A DNA stretch of 48,228 nucleotides from Caldilineaceae bacterium (GTDB lineage: Bacteria; Chloroflexota; Anaerolineae; Caldilineales; Caldilineaceae), in assembly GCA_019637695.1 (NCBI GenBank), contig JAHBVG010000046.1, positions 1-48,228 on the forward strand. The letters are read 5' to 3'. The notes beneath the pieces were generated by a model. That model was not told the DNA's origin, made no database searches, and was given only the letters and a program-made list of their open reading frames with translations. How positions within the stretch are numbered: position 1 is the stretch's first letter; each line of letters begins with the position of its first letter. A program made the position numbers and the translations under genes. This document shows positions 8,590 to 16,355 of this stretch, one piece after another.

Positions 8590-9045
8590 ATGGTTCGAAT
8601 TTTCCTCTTATTGCTTATCGTCTGGCTCATGTTGACGGCGAAGTTAACGCTGCCGAATGTTGTGTTGGGGGTTGTGGTGGCGCTGATCGCCATTGCCGTG
8701 ACACAGCAGACCAACATCGCGAGGCGCGGATACCGCATGTTCTTGCTGGCGATCTTTTTCATCTGGGAAGTGTTGGTGGCCAATGTGCGCATTGCCATCG
8801 CGATCCTGCGCCCACGGTTGCAACTCCAACCGGCGATTATCGCCATCCCGGTCGAAGAACTCTCCGAGCCGGAGTTGGTGGTGCTGGCAACATTCTTGAC
8901 GCTGACCCCCGGCACGCTGAGCGTCGACGTAGCGCCCGATCAATCAACCCTGTACGTTCACACCTTCAACCTGATCGATGCTGAACAGTTCCGCCGTGAG
9001 GTGAAAGGAAATGTACAGCGAGCTATTCAGGAGGTCTTTCGATGA
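8590..9045 (+). CDS. mrpE: Na+/H+ antiporter subunit E (MrpE/MnhE)
   Basis: A 151-residue protein with the MnhE layout: N-terminal hydrophobic segments (MVRIFLLLLIVWLMLTAKLT, VLGVVVALIAIAV), a central FFIWEVLVANVRIA motif, and the conserved LATFLTLTPGTLSVDV motif before a short hydrophilic tail. The ATG at 8590 follows AAAGGAGA; the longer frame from 8503 would translate the hairpin repeat. Its last codons overlap mrpF by four bases (ATGA), indicating translational coupling. Confidence 0.93.
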   Translation: MVRIFLLLLIVWLMLTAKLTLPNVVLGVVVALIAIAVTQQTNIARRGYRMFLLAIFFIWEVLVANVRIAIAILRPRLQLQPAIIAIPVEELSEPELVVLATFLTLTPGTLSVDVAPDQSTLYVHTFNLIDAEQFRREVKGNVQRAIQEVFR

Positions 9046-9311
9046 CACTCTTTTCTGCTTTGTTACTCTGGGGAGCGCTGCCCCTGCTCTTTGCCGGCGC
9101 CGCCCTGGGCTTTGTACGCCTCATTCGCGGTCCTAGCCTGCCCGACCGTGTGATCGCGCTGGAATTGATGATCATGGCCGGGATCGGCATCATCGCCGTC
9201 TATGCGGTCTATGTACAGCAATCAGCCCTGGTCGATGTAGCCATGATCATGGCGTTGATTGGCTTCCTGGGCACGGTAGCCTTTGCCAGCTATGTGGAAA
9301 GGAGTATCTGA
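9042..9311 (+). CDS. mrpF: Na+/H+ antiporter subunit F (MrpF/MnhF)
   Basis: An 89-residue protein with three membrane segments and the MnhF signature RLIRGPSLPDRVIALELM. It overlaps mrpE by four bases and ends one base before the mrpG start codon. The length is typical of the family. It is part of the small-subunit module of the antiporter. Confidence 0.93.
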   Translation: MTLFSALLLWGALPLLFAGAALGFVRLIRGPSLPDRVIALELMIMAGIGIIAVYAVYVQQSALVDVAMIMALIGFLGTVAFASYVERSI

Positions 9312-9312
9312 C

Positions 9313-9705
9313 TTGAGCGAATGGGTGAGTTTGGCGCTAATTTTCCTGGGGGCCTTTCTTGTCTTTGTCTCCGGCGTGGGGATGGTGCGTATGCCCGATC
9401 TCTTCTTGCGGATGGCGGCGTTGACCCAATCCGCGACGCTGGGCGCGGGCGCGATCTTTCTGGCCGTCGCCTTCTTCTTCGCCGATTGGGGGGTCAGTGG
9501 ACGGGCCATTGTCGTGGTCATCTTTCTCTTCCTCACCACGCCGGTTTCGGCGCACGCCATGGGTAGGGCAGGCTACCGCAGCGGCGTGCCTCTCTGGCGC
9601 GGCACTGTACAGGACGATCTCAAACGCGATCAACCTCAATTGCAGGCCAGCCCGGATGCTGAGGGTTTGGAAGAAAGCAACCCAGGCGTTAAGATTGTTT
9701 CCTAG
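9313..9705 (+). CDS. mrpG: Na+/H+ antiporter subunit G (MrpG/MnhG)
   Basis: A 130-residue protein with the MnhG signature GMVRMPDLFLRMAALTQSAT and three hydrophobic segments, followed by a hydrophilic tail of about 35 residues. I chose a TTG start at 9313, one base after the mrpF stop and preceded by AAAGGAG at 9297-9303. An in-frame start at 9283 inside mrpF has no such site. It is the last gene of the mrp operon; a GC-rich hairpin follows at 9726-9755. Confidence 0.9.
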   Translation: MSEWVSLALIFLGAFLVFVSGVGMVRMPDLFLRMAALTQSATLGAGAIFLAVAFFFADWGVSGRAIVVVIFLFLTTPVSAHAMGRAGYRSGVPLWRGTVQDDLKRDQPQLQASPDAEGLEESNPGVKIVS

Positions 9706-9725
9706 TGTCGTGTCAGCCATGAATT

Positions 9726-9755
9726 GGTACGGGCGCAGCAAGCAGCGCCCGTACC
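9726..9755 (+). terminator. Hairpin after the mrp operon
   Basis: Arms GGTACGGGCGC (9726-9736) and GCGCCCGTACC (9745-9755) form a perfect 11-bp stem with an 8-base loop, 20 bases after the mrpG stop. No strong U-run follows, so this may be a repeat-type hairpin serving as a weak terminator or 3'-end stabiliser. Confidence 0.5.
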
Positions 9756-9825
9756 CCTCAATTTATGCTTGACGCAACCCTAGTTGCCCAATCGTTGAAT
9801 CTCTCATCTGCAAAGAGGAACCCCT

Positions 9826-10335
9826 ATGGATCTGAACTACTTTGCCAACGTTCTAGCCCAGAATGCCGAACGCATTCGGGCGCTGGTAGCGGGGATCAGC
9901 AACGAGCAGGCGCGTTGGAGACCGGGCCCAGAAGAGTGGTCGATGCTGGAGGTGATCAATCATCTCTACGACGAGGAGAGGCACGATTTCCCTGTGCGGG
10001 TCGATTATGCCTTGCGACGCCGCGGGGAAAGCTGGCCCAATATCGATCCACAGGGATGGGTGACCGAGCGACGCTACAACGAACGCGATCTGGCTGAATC
10101 GACCCAGAATTTTCTCAACCGCCGCCAGGAATCGCTGGCCTGGCTGCGCGCCCTTTCCGATCCTGATTGGGATGCGATCTATTCGGCGCCCTTCGGCGAG
10201 ATCCGGGCCGGGGATCTCTTCGCGTCCTGGGTTGCCCACGACATCCTCCACATGCGCCAACTGGTAGAACTCCACTGGGCCTACACCACGCTGAAGTTAG
10301 AGCCATACTCCACCCAATACGCCGGCGATTGGTAA
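9826..10335 (+). CDS. DinB-like (DinB_2/YfiT superfamily) protein
   Basis: A 169-residue four-helix-bundle protein of the DinB/YfiT-like metal-binding superfamily. The pattern is typical: an N-terminal helix, W..PGPEEWSMLEVINHLYDEE containing the first metal His (H46), and SWVAHDILHMRQL containing two more (H138, H142). These three His residues are the usual metal ligands. Family members are often thiol-dependent transferases or damage-inducible proteins of unknown substrate; nothing here defines the substrate. The ATG follows GAGGA. It stands alone after the mrp operon and before the sugar block. Confidence 0.85.
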   Translation: MDLNYFANVLAQNAERIRALVAGISNEQARWRPGPEEWSMLEVINHLYDEERHDFPVRVDYALRRRGESWPNIDPQGWVTERRYNERDLAESTQNFLNRRQESLAWLRALSDPDWDAIYSAPFGEIRAGDLFASWVAHDILHMRQLVELHWAYTTLKLEPYSTQYAGDW

Positions 10336-10506
10336 GCAGAAGTTTAACGCAGAGGACGCAGAGTGATTTGGACGCGGATTTTCAGGATTCCAGCGATCTT
10401 CGCTTTCCTCAATCGCTTAATCCCCCAATCGCCTAATCCCATCTGTGTTTATCTGTGAAATCTGTGATCCCTTTTCCGTATCCCCTGCAATGAACTCCCC
10501 CTGCGA
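10336..10506. repeat. Dispersed CGCAGAG / ATCTGTG-type intergenic sequence with heptamer array
   Basis: The gap after the DinB-like gene contains AACGCAGAGGACGCAGAG (a direct repeat of ACGCAGAG), a heptamer-like stretch of CAATCGC/CTAATCC units at about 10409-10440, and then CTGTGTTTATCTGTGAAAT with repeated ATCTGTG units. No coding potential is seen. Such blocks are common dispersed intergenic sequences in environmental bacterial genomes. Confidence 0.6.
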
Positions 10507-10535
10507 TTGACGGGATGGCGATTCCGCATTAGGAT
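10507..10535 (+). promoter_or_regulatory. Putative promoter of uxaC
   Basis: TTGACG at 10507-10512, a 17-base spacer and TAGGAT at 10530-10535. It lies about 55 bases upstream of the uxaC start, which has its own AGGAG site. Confidence 0.55.
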
Positions 10536-10592
10536 CAACGATGGAATCATCAAAGATCCATGCATGCCATCTACTCCACAGGAGACTGAATC

Positions 10593-12008
10593 ATGACCCC
10601 ACTCGAACGGCCCGCGGCGCGCTACTTCTCACCGGAACCCGCTCAGCGCAGGGTTGCCGAGGCTCTCTACGCCACCATCGCCGATCTGCCGCTGATCTGC
10701 CCACACGGCCACGTCGATCCACGGCTCTTTGCCGACCCAAACTACACCTTTGGATCGCCCACCGAGCTGCTGCTCATCCCTGATCATTACATCTTCCGTA
10801 TGCTCTATTCCCAGGGCATAGGGTTGACGGATCTGGGCATCCCGCGCAGCGATGGCGGCGAGACCGAAACGGATCACCGCAAGATCTGGCAGATCTTCGC
10901 CGATTACATCCATCTCTTTTGGGGCACGCCCACCGGCGTCTGGCTGCAGGACGAACTCTATTACGTCTTCGGCATCCACGAAAAGCTGACCGGTGAGAAT
11001 GCCCAGGCCATCTACGATCAGATCGATGAGAAGCTGCGCTCTCCTCAGTTCAACCCGCGCCGCATGTACGAGGATTTCAACATTGAGGTTCTCTGCACCA
11101 CCGACGCCGCCACCGACACCCTCGCCCATCACAAAGCGATTCGCGAATCCGGCTGGGGAGGCGTTATCCGCCCCACCTTCCGCCCCGACGCTGTGGTGAA
11201 CCTCGACATGGCGGGCTGGCGGCAGAATATCGACACGTTGAGCGAAGTTTCGGGCGTGGACGTGCGCGATTATCGATCCTACATTCAGGCGTTGGAGGGG
11301 CGACGCGCCTTCTTCAAAGAGATGGGCGCTACGGCCACCGATCATGCAGCTCTGACCGCGTACACCGAAATCCTGGGCGCGGACGAAGCGGATCGCATCT
11401 TTGTGCGCGCGCTCAAGGGAGAGGCGAGCGCCGAGGACGCCCAACGCTTCACCGGTCACATGCTCACGGAGATGGCGCGCATGAGCAGCGAGGATGGACT
11501 GGTGATGCAGATGCACGTGGGGTCGTTCCGCAACCACAGCCCGTCGATCTTTGCCCGCCACGGGCGCGACATGGGCGCGGACATTCCTATCAGCAGCGAG
11601 TTCACGCGCAACCTCAAACCCCTGTTGGATCGCTACGGCACAGATCCCAACCTGACGCTGGTCCTCTTCAATTTGGACGAGACAACCTATGGTCGCGAAT
11701 TGGCGCCGCTGGCCGGCGTCTACCCCAGTCTGGTCCTCGGTCCGCCGTGGTGGTTCTTCGACAGCCTCAACGGCATCCGCCGCTTCTTCGATCTGGTGAT
11801 GGAAACGGCGGGGATCTACAACACCGCTGGCTTCAACGACGACACGCGCGCCTATCCATCGATCCCGGCGCGGCATGATCTCTGGCGGCGCGCCGCCTGT
11901 GATTGGGTTGCCGGGCTTGTCGTGCGCGCCATCGTCGACGAGGACGACGCCCGACAGATGGTCCACGCGCTGGCGTACGATCTGGCGAAGCGGACATACC
12001 GGCTTTGA
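10593..12008 (+). CDS. uxaC: Glucuronate isomerase (uronate isomerase)
   Basis: A 471-residue member of the uronate isomerase family (amidohydrolase superfamily), interconverting D-glucuronate/D-fructuronate and D-galacturonate/D-tagaturonate in the cytoplasm. Evidence: ICPHGHVDPRLFAD with the metal-binding His-x-His (H38, H40), the Trp-rich WGTPTGVWLQDELYYVFG stretch, EVLCTTDAATD, MQMHVGSFRNH, and the C-terminal LGPPWWFFDSLNGIRRF and GFNDDTRAYPSIPARHD motifs. Length is normal. The start follows AGGAG. The partner enzymes of the uronate pathway (UxaB/UxuB, UxuA) are not in this window, so the product must be handled elsewhere or by a paralogue. Its position beside pentose-type genes and apiosidase-like hydrolases fits pectin-derived sugar use. 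Confidence 0.95.
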   Translation: MTPLERPAARYFSPEPAQRRVAEALYATIADLPLICPHGHVDPRLFADPNYTFGSPTELLLIPDHYIFRMLYSQGIGLTDLGIPRSDGGETETDHRKIWQIFADYIHLFWGTPTGVWLQDELYYVFGIHEKLTGENAQAIYDQIDEKLRSPQFNPRRMYEDFNIEVLCTTDAATDTLAHHKAIRESGWGGVIRPTFRPDAVVNLDMAGWRQNIDTLSEVSGVDVRDYRSYIQALEGRRAFFKEMGATATDHAALTAYTEILGADEADRIFVRALKGEASAEDAQRFTGHMLTEMARMSSEDGLVMQMHVGSFRNHSPSIFARHGRDMGADIPISSEFTRNLKPLLDRYGTDPNLTLVLFNLDETTYGRELAPLAGVYPSLVLGPPWWFFDSLNGIRRFFDLVMETAGIYNTAGFNDDTRAYPSIPARHDLWRRAACDWVAGLVVRAIVDEDDARQMVHALAYDLAKRTYRL

Positions 12009-12013
12009 AAGAT

Positions 12014-12062
12014 GGTATTGGGTATTGGGTATTGGGTTACTCAATATCCAATACCCAATACC
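12014..12062. repeat. GGTATTG heptamer hairpin
   Basis: Three tandem GGTATTG units (12014-12034) face three inverted units (CAATATC, CAATACC, CAATACC; 12042-12062) across a 7-base loop; 20 of 21 positions pair. It lies five bases after the uxaC stop and may act as a transcription barrier before the next promoter. Confidence 0.9.
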
Positions 12063-12078
12063 CATTTTCAATTGGGGA

Positions 12079-12107
12079 TTGACATCTGGGCTATTTTTCG
12101 CTATGCT
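12079..12107 (+). promoter_or_regulatory. Promoter of the transketolase/kinase/transporter operon
   Basis: TTGACA at 12079-12084, a 17-base spacer and TATGCT at 12102-12107. Predicted start is near 12114. The -10 hexamer is embedded in inverted repeats (see the operator feature). Confidence 0.75.
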
Positions 12108-12142
12108 GTGCATAAAATAGCATATGTGAATATTGATTCACA
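12102..12142. promoter_or_regulatory. Candidate operator: palindromes over and after the -10 box
   Basis: TGTGAATATTGATTCACA (12125-12142) has perfect 6-bp arms TGTGAA/TTCACA around a 6-base centre. TATGCT (12102-12107) and AGCATA (12119-12124) form another inverted pair around it. Both overlap or directly follow the promoter, as expected for a repressor site. The SorC-type regulator encoded at 20331 in the same block is the obvious candidate binder; this is inference. Confidence 0.5.
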
Positions 12143-12166
12143 CCTTCCCCCAGAGGAGATCCTTCG

Positions 12167-12997
12167 GTGCTTGACGATCCCAGGCAATTACAAATACTGG
12201 CCGATCAGATCCGGCGACACGACCTGGCCTTGATCCACCGTGTTGGGCTAGGCCATATTGGCGGCGACCTTTCTGTGGTCGATCTGCTGCTCACCCTCTA
12301 CTTTGCCATCCTGCGCATCGACCCTAACAACCCGAAAGCGCCCGACCGCGACCGCTTTGTCCTCAGCAAAGGACACTGCTCCGGCGCGCTCTATCATGTA
12401 TTGGCCGAGCGCGGCTTCTTCCCCGTCGCCGAGTTGGAAACGTACATTCAGCCGATGTCCCGGCTCAACGGGCACCCGGCCAACACCAAACTGCCCGGCG
12501 TCGAGGCCAGCACCGGTCCGCTGGGACATGGATTGCCGATTGCGGTGGGCATGGCGCTGGCGGCCAAACAGACGAACACATCCTGGCGCACCTTTGTGGT
12601 GACCGGCGATGGCGAACTTCAGGAGGGCAGCAATTGGGAAGCGGCCATGGCCGCCGGTCATTTCGGGTTGGACAACCTGACCCTGATCGTGGACCGCAAC
12701 CGGCTGCAACAGGGCGATTGGACGGAGCAGACCATGGGCCTCGATCCGCTGGCCGCCAAGTGGGAAGCCTTTGGCTGGGCGGTGCGCGAGGTGGACGGTC
12801 ACGATTTCGCCGCCTTGATCGACCTCTTCCGTAGTTTGCCCTTTGCCGCGGGGAAGCCCAATGTGGTCATTGCCCACACCCACAAGGGCAAGGGCGTCTC
12901 TTTCATCGAGGATCATCCGGGCTGGCATCACCGGGTCCCCACCGCCGCCGAATTGACCGCCGCCGTTGCCGAGCTGAACGGAGTCCCCCATGAGTGA
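12167..12997 (+). CDS. Transketolase, N-terminal (ThDP-binding) subunit
   Basis: A 276-residue protein equivalent to the first half of transketolase. It binds thiamine diphosphate and Mg2+ through GDGELQEGSNWEAAMAAGHF...VDRN. Also visible are HIGGDLSVVDLLLTLYF, LSKGHCSGALYHVLAERG, STGPLGHGLPIAVGMALA and THKGKGVSFIED. GTG start at 12167 with GAGGAG eight bases upstream. It overlaps the C-terminal subunit by eight bases, so the two are translationally coupled and certainly work as one enzyme. The split form is common in bacteria and archaea, and often belongs to specialised pathways rather than the main pentose phosphate route. In this context a kinase and isomerase suggest a dedicated sugar-phosphate donor, possibly apulose 4-phosphate. 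Confidence 0.93.
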   Translation: MLDDPRQLQILADQIRRHDLALIHRVGLGHIGGDLSVVDLLLTLYFAILRIDPNNPKAPDRDRFVLSKGHCSGALYHVLAERGFFPVAELETYIQPMSRLNGHPANTKLPGVEASTGPLGHGLPIAVGMALAAKQTNTSWRTFVVTGDGELQEGSNWEAAMAAGHFGLDNLTLIVDRNRLQQGDWTEQTMGLDPLAAKWEAFGWAVREVDGHDFAALIDLFRSLPFAAGKPNVVIAHTHKGKGVSFIEDHPGWHHRVPTAAELTAAVAELNGVPHE

Positions 12998-13952
12998 TCA
13001 ACCCTTAGGCGATCTGCACGACTGCCGCAAAGCCTTTGCCGCCACATTGGAGGATCTGGCCGTCCACGATCCGCGCGTGATCGCTGTCTGCAACGATTCG
13101 GTCGGTTCCAGCAACTTGACGGGATTTGCCAAAAAATTCCCTGACCGGCTGGTCAACGTGGGCATCGCCGAGCAGAATCTGGTAGGCGTCGCCGCCGGTC
13201 TTGCCAATGGCGGACGGCTGCCCTTTGTCTGCGCAGCCTCATGTTTCCTCACTGCCCGCGCCCTGGAGCAGATCAAGGCAGATCTCGCCTATTCCAACGC
13301 CAACGTCAAACTCTGCGGTATGAGCAGCGGCATGGCCTACGGCGCGCTGGGCGCCACCCACCACTCCATCGAGGATCTGGCCTGGACCCGCGCTATCGCC
13401 AATATGACGGTCATCGTCCCCGCCGACCCTATTGAGACGGCGCAGGCCGTGCGCGCCGCCGCCGAAATGCACGGCCCGGTCTTTGTGCGCGTCAGCCGTA
13501 TGGGCGTGCCGATTGTCCACGATGACGATTACCAATTCCAGATTGGCCGCGCCGCCAAATTGCGCGAAGGGCGCGACATCACCCTGATCGCCGCTGGCAC
13601 GCTCGTCCCCCGCGCCTTGGCAGCCGCTGATCTGCTGGCCGCACAGGGGATCGAGGCGCGCGTCCTCAACATGGCGACGGTGCGCCCGCTGGATCGGGAA
13701 GCGATCCTCGCCGCTGCCGTGGAGACCGGCGCCATCGTCACCGCCGAGGAGCATACGATCTACGGCGGGCTGGGCGGCGCGGTGGCCGAAGTCGTCGTCA
13801 CCACCCACCCTGTGCCCATGCGCATGGTCGGCGTCCCCGGCGTCTTTGCGCCCACAGGTCCCACCGAATGGCTCTTTGAACATTTTGGCATGACGCCCGA
13901 AGGCATCTGCGCCGCCGCGCTCGAACTCACAGGAGTCAAAGAAACAGCATGA
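12990..13952 (+). CDS. Transketolase, C-terminal (pyrimidine-binding) subunit
   Basis: A 320-residue partner of the preceding gene. It contains the pyrimidine-binding domain with the catalytic Glu motif VNVGIAEQNLVGVAAGLA, followed by MSSGMAYGALGATHHSIEDL and the C-terminal transketolase domain (LIAAGTLVPRALAAADLL, VLNMATVRPLD, AEEHTIYGGLGGAVAEVV). ATG start overlaps the upstream gene by eight bases; its own end overlaps the kinase by four (ATGA). Substrate preference cannot be read from these motifs. Confidence 0.93.
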   Translation: MSDQPLGDLHDCRKAFAATLEDLAVHDPRVIAVCNDSVGSSNLTGFAKKFPDRLVNVGIAEQNLVGVAAGLANGGRLPFVCAASCFLTARALEQIKADLAYSNANVKLCGMSSGMAYGALGATHHSIEDLAWTRAIANMTVIVPADPIETAQAVRAAAEMHGPVFVRVSRMGVPIVHDDDYQFQIGRAAKLREGRDITLIAAGTLVPRALAAADLLAAQGIEARVLNMATVRPLDREAILAAAVETGAIVTAEEHTIYGGLGGAVAEVVVTTHPVPMRMVGVPGVFAPTGPTEWLFEHFGMTPEGICAAALELTGVKETA

Positions 13953-15424
13953 ACCGTCCTTGCATTCTGGCCCTGGATCAAGGAACGACCAACTCCAAAG
14001 CGCTGCTCGTGGATAGGGAGGGCAGCGTCGTCGCCAGCGCGTCCCGCCCGCTGGGGGTGGACTATCCGCAGCCGGGCTGGGTGGAGCAGGACGCCCACGC
14101 GCTCTGGTCCACGCTGGTTGAGGCGGTGGACGAATGCCTGTCGCAGGTCGATGTAGAAATCGTCGCTGTCGGCATCACCAACCAGCGCGAGACCGTCCTC
14201 CTGTGGGATCGCTCCACCGGCCAGCCGCTGGGACCGGCTGTGATCTGGCAGTGTCGGCGCAGCACGCCCTTCTGCCACGAGCTATCCGCGCAGGGAGTGG
14301 AACCCTGGCTGCGTCGCCGCACCGGATTGACAATCGATCCGCTCTTTTCGGCCAGCAAGATGCGCTGGCTGCTCGATAACATCCCCGGCGCGCAGACACG
14401 GGCCGAAAGGGGCGAGATCTGTATCGGCACCGTGGATAGCTGGATTCTGTGGAACCTCACCGGCGGCGCTGTCCACCGCTGTGATTTCAGCAACGCCTCG
14501 CGCACCCAACTTTTCAATCTCTACAATCTCGGCTGGGATGAAGAACTACTGACGCTCTTCGGCGTGCCGGCGGCGACGCTGCCCACGCCCTGTCCATCGA
14601 GCGGCATCTTCGGGCGGACAGTCGCCCACGGGCATCTGCCCGTTGGCATCCCGATTGGAGCGTTGATTGGCGATTCCCACGCTGCGCTCTTCGGCCACGC
14701 CGGCTTTGAAGCAGGGACGGTCAAGGCGACCTACGGTACGGGAAGTTCGCTGATGACGCCCATCCCCGCGCCGGTTTTCTCGGAGCGAGGGCTTTCCACA
14801 ACGATTGCCTGGGCGCGCGAGGATGTGACCTACGCGCTGGAGGGCAACATTTCGGTGACGGGCGCGGCTGTGCAATGGGCGGCGCAGATGCTGGGGATCG
14901 ACTCCGCCGAAGCGGTGGCTGCGTTGGCCCGGCAAACCGAAAGCACTGGCGGCGTCTATCTCGTGCCTGCGTTCGTCGGCCTGGGCGCGCCGCATTGGAA
15001 CGAAGCCGCGCGGGGAACCGTCACCGGGCTGACCCGCGGCAGCGGACCGGCGCACCTGGCCCGCGCCACGATTGAATCCATCGCCTATCAGGTGCGCGAC
15101 GTCTTCGACGTGATGGACGTTGAGGCCGGGGTTCCTTTGCAGCGGTTGCTGGCCGACGGCGGGGCCAGCCGCAACGACATGCTCATGCAATTCCAGGCCG
15201 ACATGATCGGTCGGCCCGTGGTGCGCCGTATTTCCCACGATGTGGCGGCCCTGGGCGCGGCCTACTTAGCCGGTCTTGCCGTTGGTTTTTGGGCGTCCGA
15301 AACCGAGATCGCCGCCCTGCCGCGACCGAGCAGCCGCTTCAATCCGCAAATGGGTGAAGCGGAACGCCGCGATCTCTACGCGGGATGGCAGATCGCGGTC
15401 GCACGGGCGATCCACGAAATCTAA
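13949..15424 (+). CDS. FGGY-family carbohydrate kinase (glycerol-kinase-like)
   Basis: A 491-residue FGGY kinase with both halves intact: LALDQGTTNSKALLVD at the N-terminus, GITNQRETVLLWDRSTGQP, VIWQCRRS, GTVDSWILWNLTGG, SNASRTQLFN, the catalytic Asp in GDSHAAL (D242), ATYGTGSSLM and DGGASRNDMLMQFQADM. Overall closest in motif style to glycerol kinase. However, two positions that contact glycerol in E. coli GlpK differ: the Tyr of DPYFS is Leu (L132), and the Gln of GDQ is Ser (S243). The Arg-Glu pair (R80, E81) is kept. A different polyol or ketose is therefore likely. It overlaps the transketolase by four bases, pointing to phosphorylation of the sugar consumed by that enzyme. Confidence 0.85.
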   Translation: MNRPCILALDQGTTNSKALLVDREGSVVASASRPLGVDYPQPGWVEQDAHALWSTLVEAVDECLSQVDVEIVAVGITNQRETVLLWDRSTGQPLGPAVIWQCRRSTPFCHELSAQGVEPWLRRRTGLTIDPLFSASKMRWLLDNIPGAQTRAERGEICIGTVDSWILWNLTGGAVHRCDFSNASRTQLFNLYNLGWDEELLTLFGVPAATLPTPCPSSGIFGRTVAHGHLPVGIPIGALIGDSHAALFGHAGFEAGTVKATYGTGSSLMTPIPAPVFSERGLSTTIAWAREDVTYALEGNISVTGAAVQWAAQMLGIDSAEAVAALARQTESTGGVYLVPAFVGLGAPHWNEAARGTVTGLTRGSGPAHLARATIESIAYQVRDVFDVMDVEAGVPLQRLLADGGASRNDMLMQFQADMIGRPVVRRISHDVAALGAAYLAGLAVGFWASETEIAALPRPSSRFNPQMGEAERRDLYAGWQIAVARAIHEI

Positions 15425-15477
15425 ATGAGTAATGAGTGATGAGTAGGTGGTGTACTGTCTGCTTACTCATTACTCAT
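15425..15477. repeat. ATGAGTA heptamer hairpin
   Basis: ATGAGTA, ATGAGTG, ATGAGTA (15425-15445) and inverted TACTCAT units (15464-15477) form a 13-bp perfect stem. It begins at the base after the kinase stop codon. Confidence 0.85.
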
Positions 15478-15502
15478 CTTCCTTACCCCAAAGGCTCTCT
15501 TT

Positions 15503-16210
15503 ATGGCCGTCTCAGCACGTATCCGTCCCATTGTATTGTTATTGAGTTCAATGCTGATCTTTGCGCTTTCCGCTTGCTCGGTTGCCAAAGTTGTGCCCAT
15601 CCCCGAAGCCACGCGGATCGCGCAAGGCGGGGCATTTGACGCGGCCTCCTTTGTGGAAGCCAGATGGCCCGACATCGTCTCGACGATTTTGGAGCGGAGC
15701 GTCGAGCTATCCACAGTCTTGATGTCCATCGATCTTGATTCAGGCCGACTGACGACCAAAGAGAATTTGCAACAGGTAGCCTCCCAATTTGGACTCACCA
15801 CCGAGGGGCAGGCCCATGTCTTCATGATCAAAGGCAGAGGCGTCATCACCTCCGCCAATACAGAAGCAAGCCGGGGGACCATTGAAGTCGCCCTAGAGGG
15901 GTATGACGGCCCGATCAAGGTGACGATCCTGATTGGCCCGCGCATCCCCAGCGACGAGTCCTCGGTGCGCGATGCGGTTGGGTTTATTCGCTTTGGCGAT
16001 TTCCGCGAGCAGACTGAGTTCGGACAGGTGGCCCGGCAGTTGAACCAGCGGGTCGCTCAGGACGTTCTCGCCGGGCTCGACCGCGAAAACCTGGCCGGGA
16101 AGAGCGTCTTCTTTTACGGCGCGTTTACCATCCGCACCTTTAACGCTCCCGGTGATATCGATGTCAGCGAAATCATCGTGACGCCGGTTCAACTTGAGGT
16201 GGGGGGCTAG
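15503..16210 (+). CDS. DUF2291 lipoprotein of a sugar ABC transporter operon
   Basis: A 235-residue predicted lipoprotein: hydrophobic signal LLSSMLIFALSAC with a lipobox ending at Cys25, then a globular domain with the DUF2291 hallmark VFMIKGRGVITSANTEASRG and later DVLAGLDRENLAGKSVFFYG. The family is repeatedly found beside ribose-type ABC transporters, but its biochemical role is not established. Here it sits between the kinase and the ATP-binding gene, in line with that association. No strong Shine-Dalgarno sequence precedes the ATG (only GGCTCT lies nearby), so the exact start is moderately certain. Confidence 0.8.
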   Translation: MAVSARIRPIVLLLSSMLIFALSACSVAKVVPIPEATRIAQGGAFDAASFVEARWPDIVSTILERSVELSTVLMSIDLDSGRLTTKENLQQVASQFGLTTEGQAHVFMIKGRGVITSANTEASRGTIEVALEGYDGPIKVTILIGPRIPSDESSVRDAVGFIRFGDFREQTEFGQVARQLNQRVAQDVLAGLDRENLAGKSVFFYGAFTIRTFNAPGDIDVSEIIVTPVQLEVGG

Positions 16211-16249
16211 GCTCAAGGTCTTTCAATTGATCTCGTTCTGGTGAGATTC

Positions 16250-16327
16250 AGAGATTAGGCGATTGGGAGATTCCCAGAGGGAGGGTCAACATCTCTCCAT
16301 CCTTAATCGCCCAATCCCCCAATCTCT
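16250..16327. repeat. Heptamer hairpin (AGAGATT...GATTGGG)
   Basis: Arms 16250-16272 and 16305-16327 match at 20 of 23 positions and are built from GATTGGG/GATTAGG units, with a 32-base loop. It separates the DUF2291 gene from the ATP-binding gene. Confidence 0.85.
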
Positions 16328-16355
16328 ATTCGTTAACGATAGTGAGGTTAGGTGT

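Noticed and set aside
3668..9705. Complex I (nuo) or hydrogenase-type operon
   Set aside because: The A-G gene order and the MnhB, MnhE, MnhF and MnhG signatures identify an Mrp antiporter; no redox subunit is present.
10629..12113. 494-codon open frame antisense to uxaC
   Set aside because: It lacks recognisable motifs, is rich in His/Gln/Arg as expected from reverse-strand codons, and lies fully over a well-supported gene. The same applies to long antisense frames at 21757-22779, 24020-25219, 30902-31930 and 33321-34253.
12167..13952. 1-deoxy-xylulose-5-phosphate synthase or a pyruvate dehydrogenase E1 split
   Set aside because: Motifs such as LSKGHCSGALY, GPLGHGLP and THKGKGVSFIED in two subunits of 276 and 320 residues match split transketolase; DXS is a single chain of about 620 residues.
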